Shown piece by piece: positions 28,225 through 35,980 of a stretch of DNA of 44,204 nucleotides (position 1 is the stretch's first letter; the number at the start of each line of letters is the position of its first letter). Where the stretch lies: NCBI GenBank assembly GCA_945901045.1, contig CAMDKK010000031.1, forward strand, positions 1-44,204, in the 5' to 3' direction. This DNA is from Limnohabitans sp. Rim8. Its GTDB lineage: Bacteria > Pseudomonadota > Gammaproteobacteria > Burkholderiales > Burkholderiaceae_C. The notes beneath the pieces are model-generated. The model ran no database searches. It had not been told where the DNA came from and saw only the letters and a list, made by a program, of their open reading frames with translations. The position numbers were made by a program, and so were the translations under genes.

Positions 28225-29757
28225 ATGCAAGACATCAACGAACAACTGGAACAAAAGCGCGCCGCGGCCCGCTTGGGTGGCGGGCAAAAGCGCATTGACG
28301 CGCAGCACGCCAAAGGCAAGCTCACCGCGCGTGAACGCATTGAAGTGTTGCTGGACGAAGGCACATTTGAAGAGTGGGACATGTTCGTTGAGCACCGTTG
28401 CACCGACTTTGGCATGCAAGACAACAAGATTCCAGGCGACGGCGTGGTCACGGGCTACGGCATGATCAATGGGCGCTTGGTGTTTGTCTTCAGCCAAGAC
28501 TTCACCGTGTACGGTGGCGCTTTGTCTGAAACGCATGCCGAGAAAATTTGCAAAATCATGGACCAGGCCATGAAAGTCGGAGCGCCGGTGATCGGCCTGA
28601 ACGACTCGGGCGGTGCCCGTATCCAAGAAGGCGTCGCCTCTTTGGGCGGCTACGCCGATGTGTTCCAGCGCAACGTCATGGCCTCGGGCGTGGTGCCCCA
28701 GATCAGCATGATCATGGGCCCCTCGGCCGGTGGCGCGGTGTATTCACCTGCACTCACCGATTTCATCTTCATGGTCAAAGACACGTCGTACATGTTTGTC
28801 ACAGGTCCTGAAGTGGTCAAAACCGTCACGCATGAAGAAGTTACAGCTGAAGAACTCGGCGGTGCTTTGACACACACCACCAAGAGTGGTGTGGCCGACA
28901 TGGCGTTTGAGAACGATGTTGAAGCCTTGCTCATGCTGCGTCGCCTGTACAACTACCTCCCGCTGAACAACCGCGAAAAAGCGCCTGTGCGCACCAGTGG
29001 TGATCCATCAGGACGCCTTGATATGAGCTTGGACACCTTGGTACCCGAGAATCCCAATAAGGCATACGACATGAAGGAGCTCATCCTCAAGACCGTGGAC
29101 GATGGCGACTTCTTCGAGTTGCAGCCAGATTATGCCAAGAACATTTTGATCGGCTTTGCCCGCATGGAGGGTCAAACTGTGGGCATCGTAGCGAATCAAC
29201 CCTTGGTCTTAGCGGGTTGTCTGGACATCAAGAGCGCCATCAAGGCAGCGCGTTTTGTGCGCTTTTGCGATGCATTCAATATCCCTGTCATCACCTTTGT
29301 GGACGTCCCTGGCTTCATGCCTGGTACTTCTCAGGAATACGGCGGCATCATCAAGCACGGTGCCAAATTGCTTTATGCGTTTGCCGAATGCACCGTACCG
29401 AAGATCACCGTCATCACGCGCAAGGCCTATGGCGGTGCTTATGACGTGATGTCGTCTAAGCATTTGCGTGGTGACGTGAACTTTGCCTGGCCCAACGCTG
29501 AAATTGCGGTCATGGGCGCCAAAGGCGCGGTGGAAATTATCTTCCGTGAAGACAAGGGCGACCCTGAAAAGTTGGCCGCCAAAGAAGCTGAATACAAAGC
29601 CCGCTTTGCCAACCCCTTTGTGGCCGGCGCACGAGGCTTCATCGACGACGTGATCCAGCCGCACGAAACCCGCAAGCGCATCTGCCGCTCTCTTGTCATG
29701 CTGAAAGACAAGAAGATTGAAAACCCTTGGCGCAAGCACGGGAACATTCCTCTGTGA
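28225..29757 (+). CDS. pccB: Propionyl-CoA carboxylase, beta (carboxyltransferase) subunit
   Basis: Moves the carboxyl group from carboxybiotin to propionyl-CoA, giving (S)-methylmalonyl-CoA. The 510-residue protein starts [19 protein letters not shown] and carries both crotonase-fold domains. Oxyanion and CoA-site motifs include [25 protein letters not shown] and [17 protein letters not shown] 28225 matches homologues; a GTG six bases upstream is closer to GGAG (28211-28214) and cannot be excluded. It is followed by an 81-bp gap holding a palindromic element, then pccA. Confidence 0.95.
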   Translation: MQDINEQLEQKRAAARLGGGQKRIDAQHAKGKLTARERIEVLLDEGTFEEWDMFVEHRCTDFGMQDNKIPGDGVVTGYGMINGRLVFVFSQDFTVYGGALSETHAEKICKIMDQAMKVGAPVIGLNDSGGARIQEGVASLGGYADVFQRNVMASGVVPQISMIMGPSAGGAVYSPALTDFIFMVKDTSYMFVTGPEVVKTVTHEEVTAEELGGALTHTTKSGVADMAFENDVEALLMLRRLYNYLPLNNREKAPVRTSGDPSGRLDMSLDTLVPENPNKAYDMKELILKTVDDGDFFELQPDYAKNILIGFARMEGQTVGIVANQPLVLAGCLDIKSAIKAARFVRFCDAFNIPVITFVDVPGFMPGTSQEYGGIIKHGAKLLYAFAECTVPKITVITRKAYGGAYDVMSSKHLRGDVNFAWPNAEIAVMGAKGAVEIIFREDKGDPEKLAAKEAEYKARFANPFVAGARGFIDDVIQPHETRKRICRSLVMLKDKKIENPWRKHGNIPL

Positions 29758-29767
29758 TCGCTACCCC

Positions 29768-29821
29768 GTCATGGCGGACTTGATTCGCCAGCCATGAATC
29801 CCGGATCAAGCCCGGCATGAC
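29768..29821. repeat. REP/RPE-like palindromic element between pccB and pccA
   Basis: 54-bp imperfect palindrome bounded by GTCATG (29768-29773) and CATGAC (29816-29821). The arms match through CGG, CTTGAT and CG blocks with a few mismatches, around a central AGCCATGAAT. Text of the type GGATCAAGCCCGGCATGAC is typical of dispersed palindromic repeats in many proteobacteria. It is the only copy I noticed in the window. Confidence 0.7.
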
Positions 29822-29838
29822 AGATTAAAGGATTCCCT

Positions 29839-31887
29839 ATGTTCACCAAAATTCTGATTGCAAACCGCGGAGAGATTGCTTGCCGCGTCATCGCTACAGC
29901 CCAAAAGATGGGCATCAAAACCGTGGCTGTCTATTCTCAAGCCGACAAAGAAGCGCGCCATGTGCAATTAGCTGACGAAGCCGTTTTGATTGGCCCAGCG
30001 GCTTCGCGCGAATCGTATCTTGTGGCCGACAATATCATCGCGGCGGCCAAGGCCACCGGCGCACAAGCCATTCACCCGGGCTACGGCTTTTTGAGCGAGA
30101 ACGCCCAGTTCTCTCAGCGCTGCGAAGACGAGGGCATTGTCTTTATTGGCCCGCGACATTTTTCGATTGCCGCCATGGGCGACAAAATCGAATCCAAGAA
30201 GCTGGCTAGCGCTGCCGGCGTGAACTGTATTCCGGGTGTCAACGACGCGTTGGAAACGCCAGAAAAAGCAGTTGAAGTTGCAAAAGCTATTGGTTACCCT
30301 GTGATGATCAAGGCTTCGGCGGGAGGCGGTGGCAAGGGCCTGCGCGTGGCCTATAACGACAAGGAGGCGTTTGAAGGTTTCACATCGTGCCGCAACGAAG
30401 CGCGCAACAGCTTTGGCGATGACCGCGTGTTCATCGAGAAGTTCGTTGAAGAGCCCCGTCACATCGAAATCCAAGTGCTGGGTGACAGCCATGGCAACGT
30501 GATTTATTTGCACGAACGCGAGTGTTCGATTCAGCGCCGTCACCAAAAAGTGATTGAAGAAGCGCCGTCAGCGTTCATCAGTGACACCACCCGCAAAGCC
30601 ATGGGCGAACAGGCGGTGCGATTGGCCAAGGCGGTGAAATACCAATCGGCCGGAACGGTGGAGTTTGTGGTCGGCAAAGACCAAAGCTTCTACTTTCTCG
30701 AGATGAACACCCGCTTGCAGGTGGAACATCCGGTGACTGAGGCCATTACCGGCCTCGACTTGGTGGAGATGATGATCCGTGTGGCCGCTGGCGAGAAATT
30801 GCCTATCGCGCAAAAAGACGTGCAGCGAAATGGCTGGGCTATCGAGTGCCGCATCAATGCCGAAGACCCGTTTCGCAACTTCTTGCCGTCCACCGGTCGC
30901 CTGGTGCGTTTTCAAACGCCCACACAAACCATGTTCCAGGGCAACACCGCAGACCTGTTCGGCGTTAGAGTGGACACGGGTGTGCAAGACGGCGGCGAAA
31001 TTCCGATGTTTTATGACTCGATGATTGCCAAGCTCATCGTGCACGGTAAAGACCGTAAGGACGCGATTGCCAAAATGCGCGAAGCACTGAACGGCTTTGT
31101 CATTCGAGGCATCAGCTCGAACATTCCTTTCCAAGCCGCACTGTTGGCTCACCCGCGATTTGTATCCGGCGACTTCAATACCGGTTTTATTGCAGAGCAA
31201 TACAGCCAAGGTTTTCGTGCAGAAGATGTGCCTCACGAGGACCCTAACTTTCTTGCCGCTTTGGCCGCGTTCGTTCGGCGCAAATCACGTCAGCGTGCGG
31301 CCAATCTGAGTGGCCAATTGCCGGGTTATGACGTCCAAGTAGGTCAGGACTACACCGTGGTCGAACTAGGGCAAGCGGGTAAGAACCGATATGTTCAAGT
31401 GCATTTGCATGAGTTTGTGGGCAAGCCTGGCGTCGCGCAAATTGTGATTGAAGGTCAAATTTATGCGATAGAAAGCAATTCCCGTTTGAACGACATTCGC
31501 ATTGAAGGTATCTGCAATGGCAAACCGTTTACGGCACAAATGGAGCGGGGTACTTTAAAAAATCCATTGGCTTTGCAAGTGCAACACAACGGCACCCGCA
31601 TCCAAGCTTTGGTCATGTCGCCTCGGATGGCGCAGTTGCATCAACTCATGCCTTTCAAGGCACCGGCGGATTTGAGTCGCTATGTGCTATCACCTATGCC
31701 TGGTTTGCTGGTGGATGTGGCGGTGGCTGTGGGGCAAAAAGTACAAGCTGGTGAGCGCGTGGCCGTGATTGAAGCCATGAAGATGGAGAACGTTATCTTT
31801 GCTGCGCAAGACGGCGTTGTCAAAAAAGTGGTGGCATCCCAAGGGGAGTCGCTCACAGTGGATCAAATGATTGTGGAGTTCGAATAA
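29839..31887 (+). CDS. pccA: Propionyl-CoA carboxylase, alpha subunit (biotin carboxylase plus carrier)
   Basis: ATP-dependent carboxylation of biotin, feeding PccB. The 682-residue protein starts with the biotin carboxylase domain (MFTKILIANRGEIACRVI; ATP-grasp glycine loop ASAGGGGKGLRV; RDCSIQRR-type HERECSIQRRHQK; MNTRLQVEHPVTE). A linker domain follows, then the C-terminal biotinyl domain with the biotin lysine K648 in EAMKMEN. Full length. Ribosome site AAAGGA precedes ATG 29839. The VOC gene starts on the base after its TAA. Confidence 0.95.
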   Translation: MFTKILIANRGEIACRVIATAQKMGIKTVAVYSQADKEARHVQLADEAVLIGPAASRESYLVADNIIAAAKATGAQAIHPGYGFLSENAQFSQRCEDEGIVFIGPRHFSIAAMGDKIESKKLASAAGVNCIPGVNDALETPEKAVEVAKAIGYPVMIKASAGGGGKGLRVAYNDKEAFEGFTSCRNEARNSFGDDRVFIEKFVEEPRHIEIQVLGDSHGNVIYLHERECSIQRRHQKVIEEAPSAFISDTTRKAMGEQAVRLAKAVKYQSAGTVEFVVGKDQSFYFLEMNTRLQVEHPVTEAITGLDLVEMMIRVAAGEKLPIAQKDVQRNGWAIECRINAEDPFRNFLPSTGRLVRFQTPTQTMFQGNTADLFGVRVDTGVQDGGEIPMFYDSMIAKLIVHGKDRKDAIAKMREALNGFVIRGISSNIPFQAALLAHPRFVSGDFNTGFIAEQYSQGFRAEDVPHEDPNFLAALAAFVRRKSRQRAANLSGQLPGYDVQVGQDYTVVELGQAGKNRYVQVHLHEFVGKPGVAQIVIEGQIYAIESNSRLNDIRIEGICNGKPFTAQMERGTLKNPLALQVQHNGTRIQALVMSPRMAQLHQLMPFKAPADLSRYVLSPMPGLLVDVAVAVGQKVQAGERVAVIEAMKMENVIFAAQDGVVKKVVASQGESLTVDQMIVEFE

Positions 31888-32370
31888 ATGTTCCGTCCTT
31901 TCAAAGTGCTGGGGGTTCAGCAAATCGCCATTGGTGGTCCTGATAAGGGCCGTTTGAAAACACTGTGGGTGGACATGTTCGGTCTGGAAGTTACAGGCAC
32001 ATTTCAAAGCGAACGCGAGAACGTGGACGAAGACATTTGCGCAATCGGCACCGGCCTGTTCAAAGTTGAAGTCGATCTGATGCAACCGCTGGACCCTGAG
32101 AAAAAACCTGCTGTGCACACCACGCCGCTGAACCACATTGGCTTGTGGATTGATGATCTTCCCGTTGCAGTCGAGTGGCTCACATCGCAAGGCGTGCGCT
32201 TTGCGCCAGGTGGCATTCGCAAAGGCGCTGCTGGATTTGACATCACGTTTTTGCACCCCAAGGCCAGCGACGAATTCCCTATCGGCGGCGAGGGTGTGTT
32301 GATCGAATTGGTCCAGGCACCGGTCGAGGTGGTCAAGGCATTTGCAGCTTTGGCAGCTAACGCGCAATAG
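31888..32370 (+). CDS. mce: VOC-superfamily protein, probable methylmalonyl-CoA epimerase
   Basis: 160-residue vicinal-oxygen-chelate protein, two beta-alpha-beta-beta-beta modules. Operon position after pccA and the C-terminal [10 protein letters not shown]...GVLIELVQ block, like the HPKSGKGVLIELTQ of known epimerases, suggest interconversion of (S)- and (R)-methylmalonyl-CoA, which the pathway needs. From a remembered alignment to the Propionibacterium enzyme (metal ligands H12, Q65, H91, E141), the equivalents here are Q12, E61, H83 and E140: the first His is Gln. That Q-E-H-E set is the one in human glyoxalase I. Members of this subgroup are often called glyoxalase. Start is the ATG directly abutting the pccA stop. 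Confidence 0.75.
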   Translation: MFRPFKVLGVQQIAIGGPDKGRLKTLWVDMFGLEVTGTFQSERENVDEDICAIGTGLFKVEVDLMQPLDPEKKPAVHTTPLNHIGLWIDDLPVAVEWLTSQGVRFAPGGIRKGAAGFDITFLHPKASDEFPIGGEGVLIELVQAPVEVVKAFAALAANAQ

Positions 32371-32391
32371 CACCGAAACTCCGAAAATTGC

Positions 32392-33087
32392 TCAGTTCCC
32401 TGATTGACGGGTTTTTGCTTTGGCTAAAGCCGCTTCAATGATGGTCCGCTTACGCTGCAACTCCGCTTCTTGAGTGGGCCCGGAAGGTGACTTGGTGTGC
32501 ATTTCCAGGTCGGCCAGTTTCATTTCGGCTTTGGCCATTTTTTCTTGCTGATGAACGCGATCTTCATACTGGAGCCTGAATTGGCGCTGTGTGTAGCGCT
32601 CACGTGCAACCAAGGCGGCATCCTGACTCCACGCTGCCCAACCGGTTTTTTCTCCAGTCACTTTGACCATTTCAATGCAGTCAACAGGGCATACCGGTAG
32701 GCATAATTCGCAGCCTGTGCACCAGGGTGCAATGACCGTGTGCATGAGCTTGTTGCTTCCCAAGATGGCGTCGGTGGGGCAAGCTTTGATGCAAAGTGTG
32801 CATCCGATGCACCAGTTCTCGTCAATCACTGCCAAGGCTCTGGGGCCTTCAACGCCGTGAGCAGCACTCAAAAATTGAACAGGCTTTTCGGTAATTTGAG
32901 CGATTCGCTCAATACCCTGCGCCCCGCCTGGAGGGCATTGATTGATAGGGGCTTGTGAAAGGGCGATGGCCAATGCGTAAGAGGCGCAGTCAGGGTAACC
33001 ACACCTTGTGCATTGTGTTTGGGGCAGCACGGCGTCGATGCGTCCGGCCAGCGCGCGTTGCGCGGGCGTGATGCCCACGCTGTGCAT
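32392..33087 (-). CDS. rnfB: RnfB-like ferredoxin (4Fe-4S electron carrier)
   Basis: 231-residue iron-sulphur protein. The N-terminal 4Fe-4S domain (PF04060) has C26, C29, C34 and C51 (CTRCGYPDC, then NQCPPGG). It is followed by a two-cluster ferredoxin domain (CIGCTLCIKACP and CTGCELCLPVCP), and a charged helical tail of about 90 residues. It lacks the N-terminal membrane anchor of E. coli RnfB/RsxB and no other rnf gene is present, so it is probably a soluble carrier rather than part of an Rnf pump. ATG 33087 is two bases after the phaZ stop with AAGG upstream. Partners unknown. Confidence 0.85.
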   Translation of the reverse strand: MHSVGITPAQRALAGRIDAVLPQTQCTRCGYPDCASYALAIALSQAPINQCPPGGAQGIERIAQITEKPVQFLSAAHGVEGPRALAVIDENWCIGCTLCIKACPTDAILGSNKLMHTVIAPWCTGCELCLPVCPVDCIEMVKVTGEKTGWAAWSQDAALVARERYTQRQFRLQYEDRVHQQEKMAKAEMKLADLEMHTKSPSGPTQEAELQRKRTIIEAALAKAKTRQSGN

Positions 33088-33089
33088 TG

Positions 33090-34481
33090 TCAAGCCTTGG
33101 CCTTTGCACGTTCTGTCTTGGATTTAACGGCTGTTTTGAGTGTCGTTTTCACAGCGGTTTGCACCGCTTTTTTGGCAACCGGTTTGGTGCGCTTGGCTGT
33201 GGTTGCTTTCGGAGGGGTGGCCGCATGGTCCAGAATGAATTGGCGCATTTTCGGGTACACAATATCGCGCCAGCGGCGGCCACTGAAAATACCGTAATGT
33301 CCGGCTCCGTGCACTTCAAGGTGCTGGCTGTTTTTGTCTGAAACGCCACTGCACAGGCCATGGGCTGCTGCAGTTTGACCAGAGCCTGAGATGTCATCCA
33401 GTTCGCCTTCAACGGTCAGCAAGGCGGTGGTTTTGATGTCTTGAGGGCGAACCCATTCGACTTTGCCATCAATGCCTTTGACCTGCCAAGTGCCATAGAC
33501 CAAGTTGAAATCCTGGAAAACGGTTTTGATGGTTTCCAAATAATAGTCTGCGTCCATGTCCAGAACCGCGTTGTATTCGTCATAAAACTTGCGGTGCGCT
33601 TCCACGCTGGCATCATCGCCTTTGATCAAGTCTTTGAAGTAATCATAGTGGCTTGTGGCATGGCGGTCAGGGTTCATTGCCACAAAGCCGGTGTGTTGCA
33701 AGAAACCAGGGTAGACGCGGCGACCTGAACCAGGGAAATTGCCGGGCACACGGTAGATGACGTTGTTTTCAAACCAATCGAAGCCTTTGGTTGTTGCCAG
33801 GTTGTTTACAGAAGTTGGTGATTTCCGTGCATCTATTGGGCCACCCATCATGGTCATGGTCAGCGGCGTTTTTTCTCCACGACTGGCCATGAGCGAGACT
33901 GCCGCCAAAACCGGCACGGTGGGTTGGCAGACGCTAACCACATGGCAGTTGCCATAGATGGATTGCAGGTGACGAATGAATTCTTGTACGTAGTTGATGT
34001 AATCGTCCAAATGGAATTCGCCGTCTTCGAGTGGTACCAAACGCGCATTTTTCCAATCGGTGATGTAAACCTTGTGATCACCCAGCATGGTTTTGACCGT
34101 ATCGCGCAGCAAGGTCGCGTAGTGACCAGACAAAGGTGCCACGATCAACACGGGGGGCTGATTTTTGAGCTTGGTCAGCGTTGCGGTGTCGTCAGAAAAA
34201 CGTTTGAAGCGCAACAATTCACAAAATGGTTTTTTGATTTCTATACGTTCATGAATTGCCACATCCACGCCATCCACGTCTACCGTGCGAATACCGAATT
34301 CGGGTTTGACGTAATCTTTTCCCAAGCGGTGGATCAGATCGTAACCAGCGGCCACCCGTTGAGCCAAAGGGGTTTGACCAGCCAGATTGCTCGGATTGCT
34401 GAACAGTTTGGCTGCGGTTTGCGCCAACTCTGAGAAGGGCTCCATGAAGGCACGTTGAGTTTCATAGATCTGATAAAGCAT
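33090..34481 (-). CDS. phaZ: Intracellular polyhydroxyalkanoate depolymerase with basic tail
   Basis: Breaks down native PHA granules to 3-hydroxybutyrate units or oligomers. The 463-residue protein matches intracellular PhaZ1-type enzymes, with nucleophile C185 in the lipase-like VSVCQP and the His in HGAGHYGIFSG. ATG 34481 (MLYQIYETQRAFMEP) is the family start; the frame extends 25 codons further. Residues 423-463 form a Lys/Ala/Thr-rich tail with 13 basic and one acidic residue, reminiscent of histone H1-like or PhaM-type tails. It is followed, two bases on, by the RnfB-like gene. Confidence 0.94.
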   Translation of the reverse strand: MLYQIYETQRAFMEPFSELAQTAAKLFSNPSNLAGQTPLAQRVAAGYDLIHRLGKDYVKPEFGIRTVDVDGVDVAIHERIEIKKPFCELLRFKRFSDDTATLTKLKNQPPVLIVAPLSGHYATLLRDTVKTMLGDHKVYITDWKNARLVPLEDGEFHLDDYINYVQEFIRHLQSIYGNCHVVSVCQPTVPVLAAVSLMASRGEKTPLTMTMMGGPIDARKSPTSVNNLATTKGFDWFENNVIYRVPGNFPGSGRRVYPGFLQHTGFVAMNPDRHATSHYDYFKDLIKGDDASVEAHRKFYDEYNAVLDMDADYYLETIKTVFQDFNLVYGTWQVKGIDGKVEWVRPQDIKTTALLTVEGELDDISGSGQTAAAHGLCSGVSDKNSQHLEVHGAGHYGIFSGRRWRDIVYPKMRQFILDHAATPPKATTAKRTKPVAKKAVQTAVKTTLKTAVKSKTERAKAKA

Positions 34482-34585
34482 GGCGAATCCGTCCCTAAAT
34501 TTGTTGCGCTGCAGCAATATACCAGTTGTCTCTCTGAAATGTTGGAGTGAAAACACTAATTCACTGTCGCTTGGGTGCCCCTGTT

Positions 34586-34622
34586 AAAAAGCCGCTTACC
34601 CTGCAAGAGGGTCAGCGGCTTT
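34586..34622 (-). terminator. Intrinsic terminator after the aminotransferase gene
   Basis: On the minus strand AAAGCCGCT and AGCGGCTTTTT form the outer stem (34614-34622 with 34586-34596). An inner stem ACCCT/AGGGT (34598-34602 with 34608-34612) extends it, with one mismatch between, and five T end it. It lies 29 bp past the aminotransferase stop and before phaZ, so the two are separate transcripts. Confidence 0.9.
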
Positions 34623-34650
34623 CCGGGCCATTGTCAGAAAAATAGTCAGT

Positions 34651-35847
34651 TCAAAAGACTTTGGCGATGGCTTGGCAGACATAGTCAATGTTTTTGCTGT
34701 TCAGCGCAGCCACGCACATACGGCCAGTATCGGTGCCGTACACGCCAAACTCGGAGCGCAGGCGCACCATTTGCTCCTTGCTCAGGCCGGAGTAACTGAA
34801 CATACCGATCTGGCTGGTGATGAAGCTCATGTCTTGCTTCACACCGGCGGTCTTAAGGCTGTCGACCAGTTTTTGGCGCATGGCCTTGATGCGCAATCGC
34901 ATTTCGCCAAGTTCCTTTTCCCACATAGCACGCAGCTCAGGGTTGTTCAAGACTGCAGCGACCACCGCGCCACCATGGATCGGCGGGTTGGAGTAGTTGG
35001 TGCGAATGGCAATTTTGAGTTGCGAAAGCACGCGTGCCGACTCTTCCTTATCGGTGGCGACCACAGACAAAGCGCCTACGCGCTCCCCATACAAACTGAA
35101 GCTTTTGGAGAAGGACGTAGACACCAAAATGTCCAAGCCCGCAGCCACGAACTTGCCTATCACAGCGCCGTCCTCGGTGATGCCATGGCCAAATCCTTGG
35201 TAGGCCATATCCAGAAAAGCCGTCAGTCCATTGGCCTTCACGACGGCTATGACCTGTTGCCACTGGGCGTCCGTGATGTCGTAGCCGGTGGGGTTGTGGC
35301 AGCAAGCGTGCAGCACGAAAATGGTGCCTGGAGCAGCAGCTTTAAGGCTTTCCAGCATACCTTCGAAGTTCACGCCGCGCTTAGCTGCGTCATAGTAGGC
35401 GTAGGCATCGACTTCAAAACCAGCATTCACGAAGATGGCGCGGTGGTTTTCCCAGCTGGGGTCAGAAATCATCACTTTGGCATTGGGGCTGATTTTTTTC
35501 AGGAAGTCGGCACCGATCTTCAGGCCGCCCGTGCCGCCAATGGCCTGTACGGTGGACACACGGCCGGACTGGACCACATCGGAGTCGGCGCCAAAGACCA
35601 GCGCTTTGACCGCGTTGTCATAAGCCACAATGCCGTCGATGGGCAAATAGCCACGGGCCGTCGGGCTGGCCATCATGGATTTTTCGGCCGCTTGAACGCA
35701 TTCCAGCAGAGGAAGTTTGCCGTTGTCGTCGAAATAAACACCCACGCCCAAATTCACCTTGTTGGGGTTGGTGTCAGTGTTGAATTGTTCGATCAGACCC
35801 AGGATGGGGTCGCGCGGGGCCATTGCGACGGCGGAAAACAGAGACAT
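34651..35847 (-). CDS. tyrB: Aspartate/aromatic amino acid aminotransferase (class I)
   Basis: PLP enzyme of fold type I, subgroup I-alpha, exchanging amino groups between 2-oxoglutarate/glutamate and aspartate or aromatic amino acids. The 398-residue protein shows KVNLGVGVYFDDNG near the N-terminus, the HACCHNPTGYDIT substrate loop, and the PLP lysine (about residue 248) in STSFSKSFSLYGERVG. The C-terminal Arg motif is GTDTGRMCVAALN. AspC and TyrB cannot be separated on sequence alone. It is divergent from uvrB, sharing a 133-bp spacer, and is closed by its own terminator. Confidence 0.92.
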   Translation of the reverse strand: MSLFSAVAMAPRDPILGLIEQFNTDTNPNKVNLGVGVYFDDNGKLPLLECVQAAEKSMMASPTARGYLPIDGIVAYDNAVKALVFGADSDVVQSGRVSTVQAIGGTGGLKIGADFLKKISPNAKVMISDPSWENHRAIFVNAGFEVDAYAYYDAAKRGVNFEGMLESLKAAAPGTIFVLHACCHNPTGYDITDAQWQQVIAVVKANGLTAFLDMAYQGFGHGITEDGAVIGKFVAAGLDILVSTSFSKSFSLYGERVGALSVVATDKEESARVLSQLKIAIRTNYSNPPIHGGAVVAAVLNNPELRAMWEKELGEMRLRIKAMRQKLVDSLKTAGVKQDMSFITSQIGMFSYSGLSKEQMVRLRSEFGVYGTDTGRMCVAALNSKNIDYVCQAIAKVF

Positions 35848-35980
35848 GAAAAAAATCCTTGGGTAAAAAGGTATGAACCAAAGTCAAGGGGCTTCGGTTA
35901 CGCTTGCGGGTTACCCCTTATTTTAGCGGGACACAGGGGCCAATCCAACCCAGCCCTGTTCCCGCTGCACAATCCTCACC

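Noticed and set aside
33924-34433. 169-codon plus-strand frame inside phaZ
   Set aside because: Reverse complement of conserved PhaZ sequence; no domain and no independent ribosome site.
34504-34517. GCTGCAGC palindrome upstream of phaZ considered as a PhaR site
   Set aside because: PhaR recognition text is variable and an 8-bp palindrome is expected by chance at this length; no supporting context.
35963-35978. Possible LexA (SOS) box before uvrB, CTGT...ACA
   Set aside because: The spacing and second half-site do not match CTGT-N8-ACAG.
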